In this document: positions 15,880 through 23,557 of the stretch, one piece after another
How positions within the stretch are numbered: the first letter of the stretch is position 1
Layout: each line of letters begins with the position of its first letter
IMG/VR virus record: IMGVR_UViG_3300042332_001503
Coordinates: 1 to 45,890 of that record
DNA: 45,890 nucleotides
Source: a virus
Direction: 5' to 3' (one strand)
The notes under the pieces: model-generated
What the model was told of the DNA's origin: nothing
The model's input: only the letters and a program-made list of their open reading frames with translations
Databases searched by the model: none
Program-made: the position numbers and the translations under genes

Positions 15880-16881
15880 ATGCCATTCTATTTTCGCACG
15901 ATTCCAAATCTAGACTACATTAATCCAGAGAAAACTTCTAGTATTTCTGATTACATTCAAATCAAGAATCTTTTCAGACGAGGTAGATTGAGAGAAGATA
16001 TTTTCGGAGATTTGGTCTACTTCACGAAATATAACATTGTAGGAAATGAAAGACCAGATCAGGTTGCGGAAAAATATTATAGCGATCCTTCACTTGATTG
16101 GGTTATTCTTTTATCAAATAATATTTTAGATGTAAGATCTGAATGGCCCCTGGATAATAATTCTTTTGATTCTGCAATGTTGGATAAGTATGGTTCTTAT
16201 GAGAATTTACATGGTGGCATTCATCATTACGAAACTATTGAGATTAAAAATTCCGATGGTATTGTTATGCTCCCATCCGGTATTAGAATGAAACCAAATT
16301 GGAAAACTAATGGAAACTTCGTTGAAGTTAATACTAAGAAAATCTTTCAGATATTTTGTGGAGATGGCATTACCCCAACTAATATTGCAAGTGTCACACT
16401 ATCAATTGGTATTCAGGGTCTAAAGATAGGCGATGAGATTAACATAAGCAACATCACTGATAATATTTTTAACGGGACTTTCCGTGTTACTGATATTCAA
16501 GATCCGTTCGGAACCGGAAATATTAGTGCATTTTCATATCAACTTTCATCTGTTCCTGATATTGCTAGTCCACCAATGAGTAATAGTAATCTAGAAGAAG
16601 CTGCATATAGTGGTGGAGTTTCGGGAAATTCTTATTACTTTGAATATACAGATAAGAATAGTACAATTAGGCTTGCGAGTTCTAAAGTCTTAACAGAAGT
16701 GAGCAATTATGATTATGAGTTAAATCTTAATAATAAGAAACGGGAAATTTATATACTGAAGCCAACTTATCTTGGTATCATTCTTAATGATGCTGAAGAG
16801 TTTAGTAGCTATAAGATAGGTGGTTCACAATATGTCAATGATACATTAAAAAGAGGAGAAAACAGTAGACTCTATTCGTGA
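15880..16881 (+). CDS. 53: Baseplate wedge protein gp53
   Basis: A 333-residue protein whose first 120 residues match gp53: MPFYFRTIPNLDYINP, IQIKNLFRRGRL, ERPDQVAEKYYSDPSLDWVI, LLSNNI and an EW-PL segment. T4 gp53 is 196 aa; this version has an additional beta-rich C-terminal region of about 150 residues (SVTLSIGIQGLKIGDEINIS), as in many cyanophages. The last 10 bp overlap an LRV gene read from the other strand, so transcription from both sides collides here. Confidence 0.85.
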   Translation: MPFYFRTIPNLDYINPEKTSSISDYIQIKNLFRRGRLREDIFGDLVYFTKYNIVGNERPDQVAEKYYSDPSLDWVILLSNNILDVRSEWPLDNNSFDSAMLDKYGSYENLHGGIHHYETIEIKNSDGIVMLPSGIRMKPNWKTNGNFVEVNTKKIFQIFCGDGITPTNIASVTLSIGIQGLKIGDEINISNITDNIFNGTFRVTDIQDPFGTGNISAFSYQLSSVPDIASPPMSNSNLEEAAYSGGVSGNSYYFEYTDKNSTIRLASSKVLTEVSNYDYELNLNNKKREIYILKPTYLGIILNDAEEFSSYKIGGSQYVNDTLKRGENSRLYS

Positions 16882-17516
16882 GTATTATAAAACTCGTAGG
16901 CTCTTACTGTTTGAATGATTTCTCTTGTTGAGTTGGCGTTTCCTTCAACACACATGCGAACACTCGCATGTACATCTCGGGCAAGAATTGTTAGGATTTC
17001 CGGAGGTGTGTTGGGGTTGTCTGCAACATTTCGGCGAACCCCCGAATACTCATCTTGAGCAAGAATTGTTAGGATTTCTGGTGGAGTGTTAGAGTTATAC
17101 GCAACTCCACAACGAACAAACACATCCTCATCTCGAGCAAGAAACGTTAGAGTTTCTGGTGGAGTGTTGAGGTTGCGTGCAACTCCACTGCGAGCATCCT
17201 CATCCTCATCTTGGGCAAGAATTGTTAGAGTTTCTGGAGGTGTGTTGGGGTTGTGGGCAACTCTACAACGAACATAATAATCCTCATCTCGGGCAAGAAT
17301 TGTTAGAGTTTCTGGTGGTGTGTTGGGGTTTTGTGCAACAGTCCAGCGAACACCCCCATCCTTATCTCGGGCAAGAAGTGTTAGGATTTCTGGTGGAGTG
17401 TTAGAGTTATACGCAACTCCACAACGAACAAACACATCCTCATCTCGAGCAAGAAACGTTAGAGTTTCTGGTGGTGTGTTGGTGTTGTATGCTAACAGAA
17501 GATTTTGGTCTTTCAT
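16872..17516 (-). CDS. LRV-repeat protein 3
   Basis: 214 residues made almost entirely of seven LRV-like 26-residue repeats plus the C-terminal cap (STREIIQTVRAYEFYNTHE). It has an internal 95-bp perfect DNA duplication (17068-17162 and 17380-17474), offset by exactly four repeat units, which shows that repeats were copied or shuffled recently. Start ATG 17516 overlaps the stop of LRV gene 4 as ATGA, so both form one unit. It converges on gp53 and overlaps its end. Confidence 0.85.
   Translation of the reverse strand: MKDQNLLLAYNTNTPPETLTFLARDEDVFVRCGVAYNSNTPPEILTLLARDKDGGVRWTVAQNPNTPPETLTILARDEDYYVRCRVAHNPNTPPETLTILAQDEDEDARSGVARNLNTPPETLTFLARDEDVFVRCGVAYNSNTPPEILTILAQDEYSGVRRNVADNPNTPPEILTILARDVHASVRMCVEGNANSTREIIQTVRAYEFYNTHE
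17068..17474 (-). repeat. 95-bp perfect direct repeat inside LRV gene 3
   Basis: Copies at 17068-17162 and 17380-17474 are identical over 95 bp, 312 bp apart (4 x 78). Flanking repeat units are less similar, so this is a distinct recent duplication or gene conversion and not just the background periodicity. Confidence 0.85.
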
Positions 17517-17839
17517 AATGTTGGATGCTCCTTATAAAACTCATAGGCTCTTACTGTTTGAATGATTTCTCTTGTTGAATTTGGGTTTCTTTCAACACAC
17601 ATGCGAACATCCCCATCCTTATCTCGGGCAAGAATTGTTAGGATTTCTGGTGGTGTGTTGGGGTTGTCTGCAACACAATAGCGAACAAACCAATTCCCAT
17701 CTCGGGCAAGAAACGTTAGAGTTTCTATTGGAGTGTTAAGATTTTCTGCAACGTGACAACGAACATAACCAACCCCATCTATAGCAAGAAGTGTTAGAGT
17801 TTCTGGTGGTGTGTTGGGGTTTTGTGCAACAGAATACAT
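17513..17839 (-). CDS. LRV-repeat protein 4
   Basis: 108 residues: a three-residue lead, three LRV-like repeats (variable residues VGY/CH, NWF/YC, DGD/MC) and the C-terminal cap NPNSTREIIQTVRAYEFYKE. It starts directly in a repeat (MYSVAQNPNTPPETL), as if cut out of a larger array. It lies downstream of the gp32 terminator and is the first gene of a two-gene LRV unit with LRV gene 3. Function unknown. Confidence 0.85.
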   Translation of the reverse strand: MYSVAQNPNTPPETLTLLAIDGVGYVRCHVAENLNTPIETLTFLARDGNWFVRYCVADNPNTPPEILTILARDKDGDVRMCVERNPNSTREIIQTVRAYEFYKEHPTL

Positions 17840-17885
17840 AGTGTTTTTCTTGTTGTTCCTATAATAACACCAAGAGACTGCCCTT

Positions 17886-17921
17886 AAAGAAAAAGGGGGG
17901 ACACCTATTAAAGTGTCCCCC
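17886..17921 (-). terminator. Rho-independent terminator after gp32
   Basis: On the minus strand GGGGGACAC, an 8-base loop, GTGTCCCCC and then TTTTTCTTT, starting 7 bp after the gp32 stop codon. This is the strongest terminator in the window. Its core also fits the GGACA-N10-TGTCC dyad found at other gene junctions. Confidence 0.9.
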
Positions 17922-17927
17922 GCCAGA

Positions 17928-18863
17928 TCAACCGTCAGCTAGTGCCATAAAACGCTGAAGGTCTTCATCATCGTCATCGGATACTGTTGCCTTAGCCTTG
18001 GAATATGACTCCTCGAGTTCAGCGAGAATATCTTGCTGAGGATTCAGAAGTTCTTCCAATTCCTTTTCCTGCTCTTCAGCACTAGGGGCAGGACGCGAAT
18101 TAGTAACCATATAGAACCGCTTTTGAAGTTCTTCATTGGTCTTAAACTTACTTGGAGCAACAATCTCCTGAAGAGAATGCAATTGACTATATACGGCTTC
18201 TAGCTTATCGTCATCGCCCCCAAGAAATTCGCTCTTAGATTCAAATTTGCTATCATCATAATTGGGCATCTTACGTTGCTTACCGTTAATAGTGGTTTCA
18301 ACAGTCTTAACAATAAGACGGAAATTTGCACCCTCCCAGAAATCAAAAGGTTCAATGACCGGATCACTATCAAATTCCGGCTTTACCGCTGATAGAATCT
18401 TATCAAAGATTTTCTGGCCGAATCGGAAGATCTTTACAGTACCCTCAAGTGAAGGATCTGCAGGATTACTGACAACATATACGTTGGCATAATAAGATAG
18501 TTTACGCTTTCTATCGCGGGCAATTGCCTTATCAGATTCAATTCCACTGTTCCAGAGTGCGCTATTTTCGGAACATATAAAGCACGATTCATTATGAGTT
18601 GTTGGACAATTCTCAATGAGCCACTTGCCATTTACCTGAAAACCATGATTATAAAGGCGAACAAAGGCTGCATCTTCTCCTGATGGGGCAGGAAGAAAGC
18701 GTAGAATCGCTCGTCCATTTCCACTCTTATCAGTTTCTAATTTAAAGATATTTTTATCTTCGGTATAAGAGCTACTATTTAATTTTTCGGCATCTTTCAG
18801 GAGCTTTTCGGTAAGAGCACCGATTCCTGATTTGCTCTGCTTTTTAAGTTGTTTGAAATCCAT
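17928..18863 (-). CDS. 32: Single-stranded DNA binding protein gp32
   Basis: 311 residues. The basic N-terminus (MDFKQLKKQSKSG) is the cooperativity region. The core has the zinc site of T4 gp32: H73 in YNHGFQVNGKW, then C86, C94 and C97 in NCPTTHNESCFIC. Also present are ATSYWAN-like KLSYYANVYVV, FWEGANFRLIVK and NYDDSKFE. The C-terminus is acidic (DDDDEDLQ), as needed for contacts with replication partners. Start ATG 18863 was preferred over TTG 18923, since the earlier codons lie in a promoter-type repeat. A strong terminator follows. Confidence 0.92.
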   Translation of the reverse strand: MDFKQLKKQSKSGIGALTEKLLKDAEKLNSSSYTEDKNIFKLETDKSGNGRAILRFLPAPSGEDAAFVRLYNHGFQVNGKWLIENCPTTHNESCFICSENSALWNSGIESDKAIARDRKRKLSYYANVYVVSNPADPSLEGTVKIFRFGQKIFDKILSAVKPEFDSDPVIEPFDFWEGANFRLIVKTVETTINGKQRKMPNYDDSKFESKSEFLGGDDDKLEAVYSQLHSLQEIVAPSKFKTNEELQKRFYMVTNSRPAPSAEEQEKELEELLNPQQDILAELEESYSKAKATVSDDDDEDLQRFMALADG

Positions 18864-18901
18864 AATACGTTGAATTGCGTTAGATGTTTTATTTGTTTTG
18901 A

Positions 18902-18950
18902 TTTGGAAGCTTTTTGAAATCAAAGGTTTACCAACCAGGAATATTTAGAA
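18902..18950 (-). repeat. 49-bp direct repeat, copy A (gp32 upstream region)
   Basis: Identical to 19585-19633 except one base (18930 vs 19613). On the minus strand it begins with TTCTAAATATTCC, which includes a late-promoter-like TCTAAATA, 79 bp before the gp32 ATG. With copy B it brackets LRV gene 5. Confidence 0.9.
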
Positions 18951-18958
18951 GGTTGTAG

Positions 18959-19555
18959 TTATTTCCGGTTTAGAATTGCTTCTGCCACAGAACAAACATA
19001 AGAATTCTCGTCTTGGGCAAGAACCGTTAGAGTTTCTGGTAGTGTTTGAGGGTTAATTGTAACTCTCCAACGAACATGCCAGTCTAGATCCCCTGAAAGA
19101 TTAATTAGTGTTTCTATTGTCGTACTACAATTGCCCGCAACTGTCATGCGAACATTCACAATCTCATCTTGAGCAAGAAATGTTAGAGTTTCTGGTGGAC
19201 TGTTGAGGTTGCGTGCAACTCCACAGCGAACACCAGAATCCTCATCTCGGGCAAGAATTGTTAGAGTTTCGGGTGGTGTGTTGGGGTTGTTTGCAACCTC
19301 ATAGCGAACACCCCAATCCTCATCTCGGGCAAGAATTGTTAGAGTTTCAGGTGGCGTGTTGGGGTTGCGTGCAACTCTATTACGGAGATATGAATCTTTT
19401 TCCTGATAAAGAGTCTTCAAGATTTCTGGTGAGGTTTCTGGATTTTCGGCTAGCTTAATATTCTGTTCAGTTTTTAGATTTTCTTCTGCGAGACGTTCGA
19501 GTGTCTCAAGGTCTTCGGTAGTTATTTCTGGTAGAATTATTTCAGTCATGTTCAT
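18959..19555 (-). CDS. LRV-repeat protein 5
   Basis: 198 residues. A unique acidic N-terminus (MNMTEIILPEITTEDLETLE...) is followed by six LRV-like repeats; the first and the last two are degenerate (ENPETSPEILKTLYQ; NPQTLPETLTVLAQ). It lacks the C-terminal cap found in five siblings. Start ATG 19555 (or 19549); the upstream TTG lies in a repeated promoter segment. The gene sits between the methyltransferase and gp32 and is flanked by a 49-bp direct repeat, suggesting insertion by duplication of the gp32 upstream region. Confidence 0.85.
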   Translation of the reverse strand: MNMTEIILPEITTEDLETLERLAEENLKTEQNIKLAENPETSPEILKTLYQEKDSYLRNRVARNPNTPPETLTILARDEDWGVRYEVANNPNTPPETLTILARDEDSGVRCGVARNLNSPPETLTFLAQDEIVNVRMTVAGNCSTTIETLINLSGDLDWHVRWRVTINPQTLPETLTVLAQDENSYVCSVAEAILNRK

Positions 19556-19572
19556 TTTATGGTTGTGCGTTT

Positions 19573-19580
19573 TATTTAGC
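19573..19580 (-). promoter_or_regulatory. Late-promoter-like GCTAAATA
   Basis: Minus-strand GCTAAATA 18 bp before the ATG of LRV gene 5; a second element, TCTAAATA, lies in the 49-bp repeat just upstream (19624-19631). Confidence 0.4.
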
Positions 19581-19584
19581 AGTG

Positions 19585-19633
19585 TTTGGAAGCTTTTTGA
19601 AATCAAAGGTTTGCCAACCAGGAATATTTAGAA
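19585..19633 (-). repeat. 49-bp direct repeat, copy B
   Basis: Second copy of the 18902-18950 sequence with one mismatch. Its left end on the minus strand includes the last codon and the stop of the methyltransferase gene (TTC TAA). Confidence 0.9.
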
Positions 19634-20398
19634 TAGAGTGTCTAGGGCATTTGGAGCTGGAGTTTTGTTTATTCTCTCGGAACCAATTTTGAAATAATCT
19701 CCGTTAAGTTCCATACCGATATATCCTCTCCCCGTCTTCTTTGCAGCTACACCCGTTGTTCCACTTCCAAATACATTATCTAGAACCACATCACCCTCAT
19801 TGGTATATGTCTTAATAAGGTATTCCATAAGAGCTAAAGGTTTTTGTGTTGGGTGTAGACCTTTTTCCTGTCTGAATTTTATAACAGTTTTTGGATACCT
19901 AGAACCTTCTGGATTATCACGATGCTCGGATTTCAGATCGCCATAGACTTCGCCCAGTTTTTTCTTGGTTGACTTAAATCCACCATAAGGAGTAGAAATA
20001 GTCATTTGGGGATTGTATGTTGGGCTCTTTCTATAAAAGACCACTATATTCTCGTGAGACTTAAGAGGCTGATATTTGGCTACCATTGGATTTGTTCCTT
20101 GGGGTTTTTCCCATATCCATTCATATCTAAAATTTTTAAGATTGGATGATATAAGAGTCGTAGTAAAAGGTTGAGATGCAGTGAAAACCATTGCTGCATT
20201 TTCTCTTGCAATTCTATTATACTGGTTCCACAAAGGCTCAAAGGGAATAAGAATATCAAACTTTGCGGCTGTTATTTCATATGGTAGATCTGCCAGAATC
20301 ATATCAACCGAATTGTCGGGAATACTCGGCATAATCTCTAGGCAATCTCCTTGATATAAATCAATCAATTGAAATAACCTCCGGGGTGATATTGGCAT
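19628..20398 (-). CDS. DNA methyltransferase, N6-adenine/N4-cytosine type
   Basis: 256 residues of the N6_N4_Mtase fold. Motif IV is present as a DPPY variant, ADLPYEITAAKFD (about residues 35-47), before motif I VLDNVFGSGTTGVAAKKTG (about 205-223), giving the beta-type order. HPTQKPLALMEYLI and GYIGMELNGDYF are further conserved blocks. ATG 20398 overlaps the upstream gene by 38 bp; a TTG inside QLIDLYQGDC is an alternative start. It lies between gp59 and gp32, next to a possible nuclease gene. It may protect phage DNA or complete a restriction-modification pair. Confidence 0.88.
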   Translation of the reverse strand: MPISPRRLFQLIDLYQGDCLEIMPSIPDNSVDMILADLPYEITAAKFDILIPFEPLWNQYNRIARENAAMVFTASQPFTTTLISSNLKNFRYEWIWEKPQGTNPMVAKYQPLKSHENIVVFYRKSPTYNPQMTISTPYGGFKSTKKKLGEVYGDLKSEHRDNPEGSRYPKTVIKFRQEKGLHPTQKPLALMEYLIKTYTNEGDVVLDNVFGSGTTGVAAKKTGRGYIGMELNGDYFKIGSERINKTPAPNALDTLF

Positions 20399-20948
20399 TG
20401 AGCAGCTTTATTGTGGTCCAGATTTGACCGCTCAAGGAGTGTCTTATTTCTGCTCTGTAATTGTCAGTGTCACAGTACCATCCAGTCTGAGTTTGATTTT
20501 TGCCATATTTCGGCAACCAGATTGCCTCTGAATAGTTTAACAATTTACTCTCAAAGAAGAAGATGTAATAGTTCTTACTTGAAGGCTTTTTTGTCTCGGT
20601 TGCACAGCACACATAGACATCTTCTTTCTTGTCTGAAAAGAATTTTATCTTATCCTCAAGAGTTTCATATTCTCCGCTTCTTGATCCGCTGATAACAAGA
20701 GTCTCATTTTTTCTATTGTATTTGCCACTCTTATTTGATATTCTATATGTTTCACCATCAATGGTGCATACCTGATCTTTTCCGATACAATGAGACTTAT
20801 CTGGTTTCCAATCGCTATATCCTTCGCCGTCTTCAACGGATTTGGCAAATACCTCTTCCCAATATTCGGCAATTACAGGTAGATCGTAAAGTTTATGGTG
20901 TTTTTTTATTCGTTTTTGTATAGCTCGCTTTATTGTTTTGTTTAACAT
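20361..20948 (-). CDS. Unknown protein next to methyltransferase, possible restriction-type nuclease
   Basis: 195 residues, not confidently recognised. The N-terminus is strongly basic (KTIKRAIQKRIKKHHKLYD). A central segment with Asp residues followed by TYRISNKSGKYNRK could be a diverged PD-(D/E)xK core with an SxK ending, as in some type II restriction enzymes, but no full motif is proven. The C-terminus has RAEIRHSLSGQIWT. The overlap with the methyltransferase supports joint function. ATG 20948 overlaps the gp59 stop as TGATG; the TTG just upstream is rejected. Confidence 0.55.
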   Translation of the reverse strand: MLNKTIKRAIQKRIKKHHKLYDLPVIAEYWEEVFAKSVEDGEGYSDWKPDKSHCIGKDQVCTIDGETYRISNKSGKYNRKNETLVISGSRSGEYETLEDKIKFFSDKKEDVYVCCATETKKPSSKNYYIFFFESKLLNYSEAIWLPKYGKNQTQTGWYCDTDNYRAEIRHSLSGQIWTTIKLLNANITPEVISID

Positions 20949-21535
20949 CAAATATATTTGCGTATTATTTCGCTGTATCTATTATGATCAATCTCAATAA
21001 ACGGTGAATATTTCTCTAGCTTACTGCTGATAATATTCCATATTGGATCTTGTAGAAATTCATTATATTTTTCCTTTAGTTTCAAGACTGTTAGCATAAT
21101 AAGAAGAGTCTCAAATTTAATTGTCTTATTGAGATAAGACCTCAAGATCTTAGGATGTTTTGAGCCATCTATTTTTACCACCTCAAACAGATGTTGATTA
21201 TCTGTAAGAGTTCTTAGGTCTTGCTCAAAAATGTATGATAATGACTCTCTAATTCTAAGACCTTCTGTGTATATTCCTTCACCGTTTTTAATAATATCCC
21301 CGATCCACAATGAGGCGGGATTGTCCGATGCAACAAAATTGAAAACAAAGAAATCTATTATCTCTTTTGGTTTCTTCTTTCTGCTCAATCTTTCAAAGAA
21401 TAAACGATCTTTAGATTTCTTAAATGTCTCTTGGGAGCATTTTATTTTACCGTGATATTTAAAGTAATCGTATGAAGGAGTTGAAAAATGTCTTTTCAGT
21501 GCAAGAAAGGTGACATAAACTTCAAACGGATTCAT
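20948..21535 (-). CDS. 59: Loader of DNA helicase, gp59
   Basis: 195 residues resembling T4 gp59 (217 aa): MNPFEVYVTFLALKRHFSTP with YDYFKYHGKIK, KSKDRLFFERLSRK, a NFVASDNPASLWIGDI block, FEQDLRTL and a helical C-terminal domain. gp59 loads the gp41 helicase on gp32-covered forks. The order gp33-gp59-gp32 is usual in T4-like phages; here about 2.1 kb (nuclease-like gene, methyltransferase, LRV gene 5) separates gp59 from gp32. Confidence 0.88.
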   Translation of the reverse strand: MNPFEVYVTFLALKRHFSTPSYDYFKYHGKIKCSQETFKKSKDRLFFERLSRKKKPKEIIDFFVFNFVASDNPASLWIGDIIKNGEGIYTEGLRIRESLSYIFEQDLRTLTDNQHLFEVVKIDGSKHPKILRSYLNKTIKFETLLIMLTVLKLKEKYNEFLQDPIWNIISSKLEKYSPFIEIDHNRYSEIIRKYI

Positions 21536-21795
21536 AGAGGTAGTCTAGCCTTAGAACCTCCCTTTAGAAAATTGAGTCTGGTTGCATCGCCTTGAATTTT
21601 TTCCTTAAGAGTTTTGGTTATTAGCTTTGGAGCTAATTCGATGTCAATATTATTGGCATCACAGTATTCAGTAATTGCAGAGATGTAATTTAGATCATCT
21701 CTCTCTGAAACCATTTTCTCAATCTCTGCTGCAAATTTATCTGGACTATTGAACTTCTTCTCAAATTCTTGCTTCAATTCATCGGTTGCTTTCAT
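21532..21795 (-). CDS. 33: Late transcription coactivator gp33
   Basis: 87 residues, with the gp33 helical core: IEKMVSERDDLNYISAITEY, then CDANNIDIELAPKLITK and LKEKIQGDATRLNFLK. gp33 joins host RNA polymerase to the late sigma gp55 and sliding clamp, so its presence supports the late promoters proposed here. It overlaps the exonuclease upstream and gp59 downstream (ATGA). Confidence 0.85.
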   Translation of the reverse strand: MKATDELKQEFEKKFNSPDKFAAEIEKMVSERDDLNYISAITEYCDANNIDIELAPKLITKTLKEKIQGDATRLNFLKGGSKARLPL

Positions 21796-22492
21796 TTTTG
21801 TCTGATATAAATTTGTTGATGTATTTTCTTAAAATCTTGACATACTTCCGCAGGTCTTTTTCAATATAGACTTTCACTTCGCCATTTTGACAAGACATAA
21901 TGATCACTAGCTGTTTTGGCATGATGCCAAATAACTCTGCATACATGAGAGCATAGGTAAAACATTGAACAAAATAACCTTCAATCCATTCTACGGGCTT
22001 TGGTTCTTTTGAGGTTTTGTGGTCTATGACACTTAGAACTCCTTCATAATCGGCAATCATATCTGGAGTTCCGGCTAATTCCCATAATAGTGAATACAAC
22101 GGATTTTCAATCGTATAGATCTTGCCTATCTTCTTAAAGGTTGGAATTGCATTTCTAAAAAGTATTTTAGCAAGAGCTGACTTCTCTGGAATATCTTCGT
22201 TCTTGAAAAATGCCTCAGAGAGTGCATGATATTGAGTTCCTAAAGTTGTGGCAAATTTTGTGATTTTATTTGCCTCGTCTTCGCCAACTCTCTTTCGCCA
22301 TTCTGCAAGTTTTTCTTTGTTATAATTTGATGTAACTGAGGTAACAGAAATAAATGTTAGTTCTTTTTCGGCATCAGGAATTTTATAATACCTGATGCCA
22401 TCAATAGTTGTTCGCTTTATTTTCGGAATATCTAGTTCGGCGTGTTCAAAGATGGGTCGTTGGATTACGTTTAATTTTTCTTTTAGATTCAT
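21779..22492 (-). CDS. MGME1-like PD-(D/E)xK exonuclease
   Basis: 237 residues. Motifs: ISVTSVTSNYNKEKLAEWRK near the N-terminus, LGTQYHALSEAF (the H of the RecB/Cas4-type first motif), GTPDMIADYEGVLSVIDHKT (catalytic D in TPD and D-x-K in DHKT), and FVQCFTYALMYAELFG (Q-x3-Y). This matches the MGME1/RecB-like exonuclease common next to gp33/gp59 in cyanophages. Likely role: processing of ends in recombination and replication. Confidence 0.85.
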   Translation of the reverse strand: MNLKEKLNVIQRPIFEHAELDIPKIKRTTIDGIRYYKIPDAEKELTFISVTSVTSNYNKEKLAEWRKRVGEDEANKITKFATTLGTQYHALSEAFFKNEDIPEKSALAKILFRNAIPTFKKIGKIYTIENPLYSLLWELAGTPDMIADYEGVLSVIDHKTSKEPKPVEWIEGYFVQCFTYALMYAELFGIMPKQLVIIMSCQNGEVKVYIEKDLRKYVKILRKYINKFISDKNESNR

Positions 22493-22495
22493 TTT

Positions 22496-23254
22496 TTACT
22501 GAGTGTCAATTTTATGTTCCGCCACTAGGAATTCCTTAACCAGATTTGAGCGAATCACATCTTCAATACCAAATTTAATAAGGTCAACTGATTGCATTTC
22601 ATTTAAGACATCAACAAAATGATTAAAACCCATACGCTCACTTTGTTTTACGAGATCAGATTGTCTATAATCTCCTGCAAAGAAAATCTTACTATCTTGT
22701 CCAACGCGAGTGATAATGGTAGAAAGGTGGTGATAGTTAAGATTCTGGCATTCGTCCACAATTATTAAACAATTATCAAAAGTAGTTCCTCTAAGAAAGG
22801 AAACACACATGAAGTCAATTATCTTTTCACTCTTAAGAAGTCCATAGATCATTTCAAATTCTTCATCGGTTGAAAGATCAAACATGGATTGAACCATTTG
22901 CTTATAGGGAGCCTCAAATGGTGCAATCTTCTCTGCCACATTACCAGGAACGAATCCAATTTCAAGAGATTGTACTGTAGACCTAACGATAAGGATCTTA
23001 TCATAAGGAGTTCTTTCGTTAAGAACTTCTCTGAGTGCATTGTAAAGAAGAACGTGAGTTTTACCCGTTCCCGGCGATCCGTAAGCTAAAATGTTTTGTC
23101 CTCGTTCATAAGAATCAAAAAGCTTGGCCTGATTATCAGTAAGAGGGTGCATTTTATGCAACAGCTCTAAATTAATTGTTCTACCATTTCGTCTTTGATT
23201 TTTATTGTAGCCTAAAGAAGTTCGTTCGGATGTAGCCCTTCTTTTACGAGTCAT
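22496..23254 (-). CDS. phoH: PhoH-family ATPase
   Basis: 252 residues. Walker A at 59-67 (GSPGTGKTH), Walker B at about 164-170 (IIVDECQ), and a sensor region FAGDYRQSD. The basic N-terminus includes RKRRATSERTS. PhoH-like proteins are a hallmark of cyanophages and have nuclease/helicase or RNA-related ATPase roles in bacteria. Spacing to the exonuclease is 3 bp. Confidence 0.92.
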   Translation of the reverse strand: MTRKRRATSERTSLGYNKNQRRNGRTINLELLHKMHPLTDNQAKLFDSYERGQNILAYGSPGTGKTHVLLYNALREVLNERTPYDKILIVRSTVQSLEIGFVPGNVAEKIAPFEAPYKQMVQSMFDLSTDEEFEMIYGLLKSEKIIDFMCVSFLRGTTFDNCLIIVDECQNLNYHHLSTIITRVGQDSKIFFAGDYRQSDLVKQSERMGFNHFVDVLNEMQSVDLIKFGIEDVIRSNLVKEFLVAEHKIDTQ

Positions 23255-23275
23255 AGGTTTGTGTATGTTTGTTTG

Positions 23276-23524
23276 TTAGATTTTACCAATTTGGCTCTTT
23301 GTGCCGGCTGATTTATTTACCTTTTGTAGGACTTCATTCCATCCGGGGTTCTTTTTAATGAGCTTATCTTTCCACTCACCGGTTTCGACAAATCCGGCGG
23401 CACCTTCAGCCCAATTCCGGGTCCACTTTGGATTTTTTGCATACCAAGACGCAATATCGTGAACGCTCATTTCAATTACTTTAGTTTCACCAGTTTCTTT
23501 ATTAATAATCGGATAAATTGCCAT
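23276..23524 (-). CDS. Small conserved cyanophage protein, FmdB-like N-terminus without zinc cysteines
   Basis: 82 residues: MAIYPIINKETGETKVIEMS, then a Trp-rich centre (KWTRNWAEGAAGFVETGEW) and GWNEVLQKV near the end. The start resembles FmdB-type zinc ribbon proteins of cyanophages, but the cysteines are missing, so no zinc binding is expected. AATAAATA lies 21 bp upstream, suggesting late expression. Confidence 0.65.
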   Translation of the reverse strand: MAIYPIINKETGETKVIEMSVHDIASWYAKNPKWTRNWAEGAAGFVETGEWKDKLIKKNPGWNEVLQKVNKSAGTKSQIGKI

Positions 23525-23544
23525 TTTCTTTCGTAGTTCTAAAG

Positions 23545-23552
23545 TATTTATT
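23545..23552 (-). promoter_or_regulatory. Late-promoter-like AATAAATA
   Basis: Minus-strand AATAAATA 21 bp upstream of ATG 23524, in the 33-bp gap after thyX. Confidence 0.45.
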
Positions 23553-23557
23553 GGTAA

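Noticed and set aside
16872-16881. Frameshift or truncation of gp53 by the overlapping LRV gene
   Set aside because: gp53 reads to a normal end with the extended cyanophage-type C-terminus; the 10-bp overlap is just convergent packing.
18864-18923. N-terminal extension MISKSFQ... of gp32 and of LRV gene 5
   Set aside because: Both extensions start at TTG in the 49-bp promoter repeat, so their similarity reflects the duplicated DNA and not a shared protein domain; T4 gp32 begins at the later Met.
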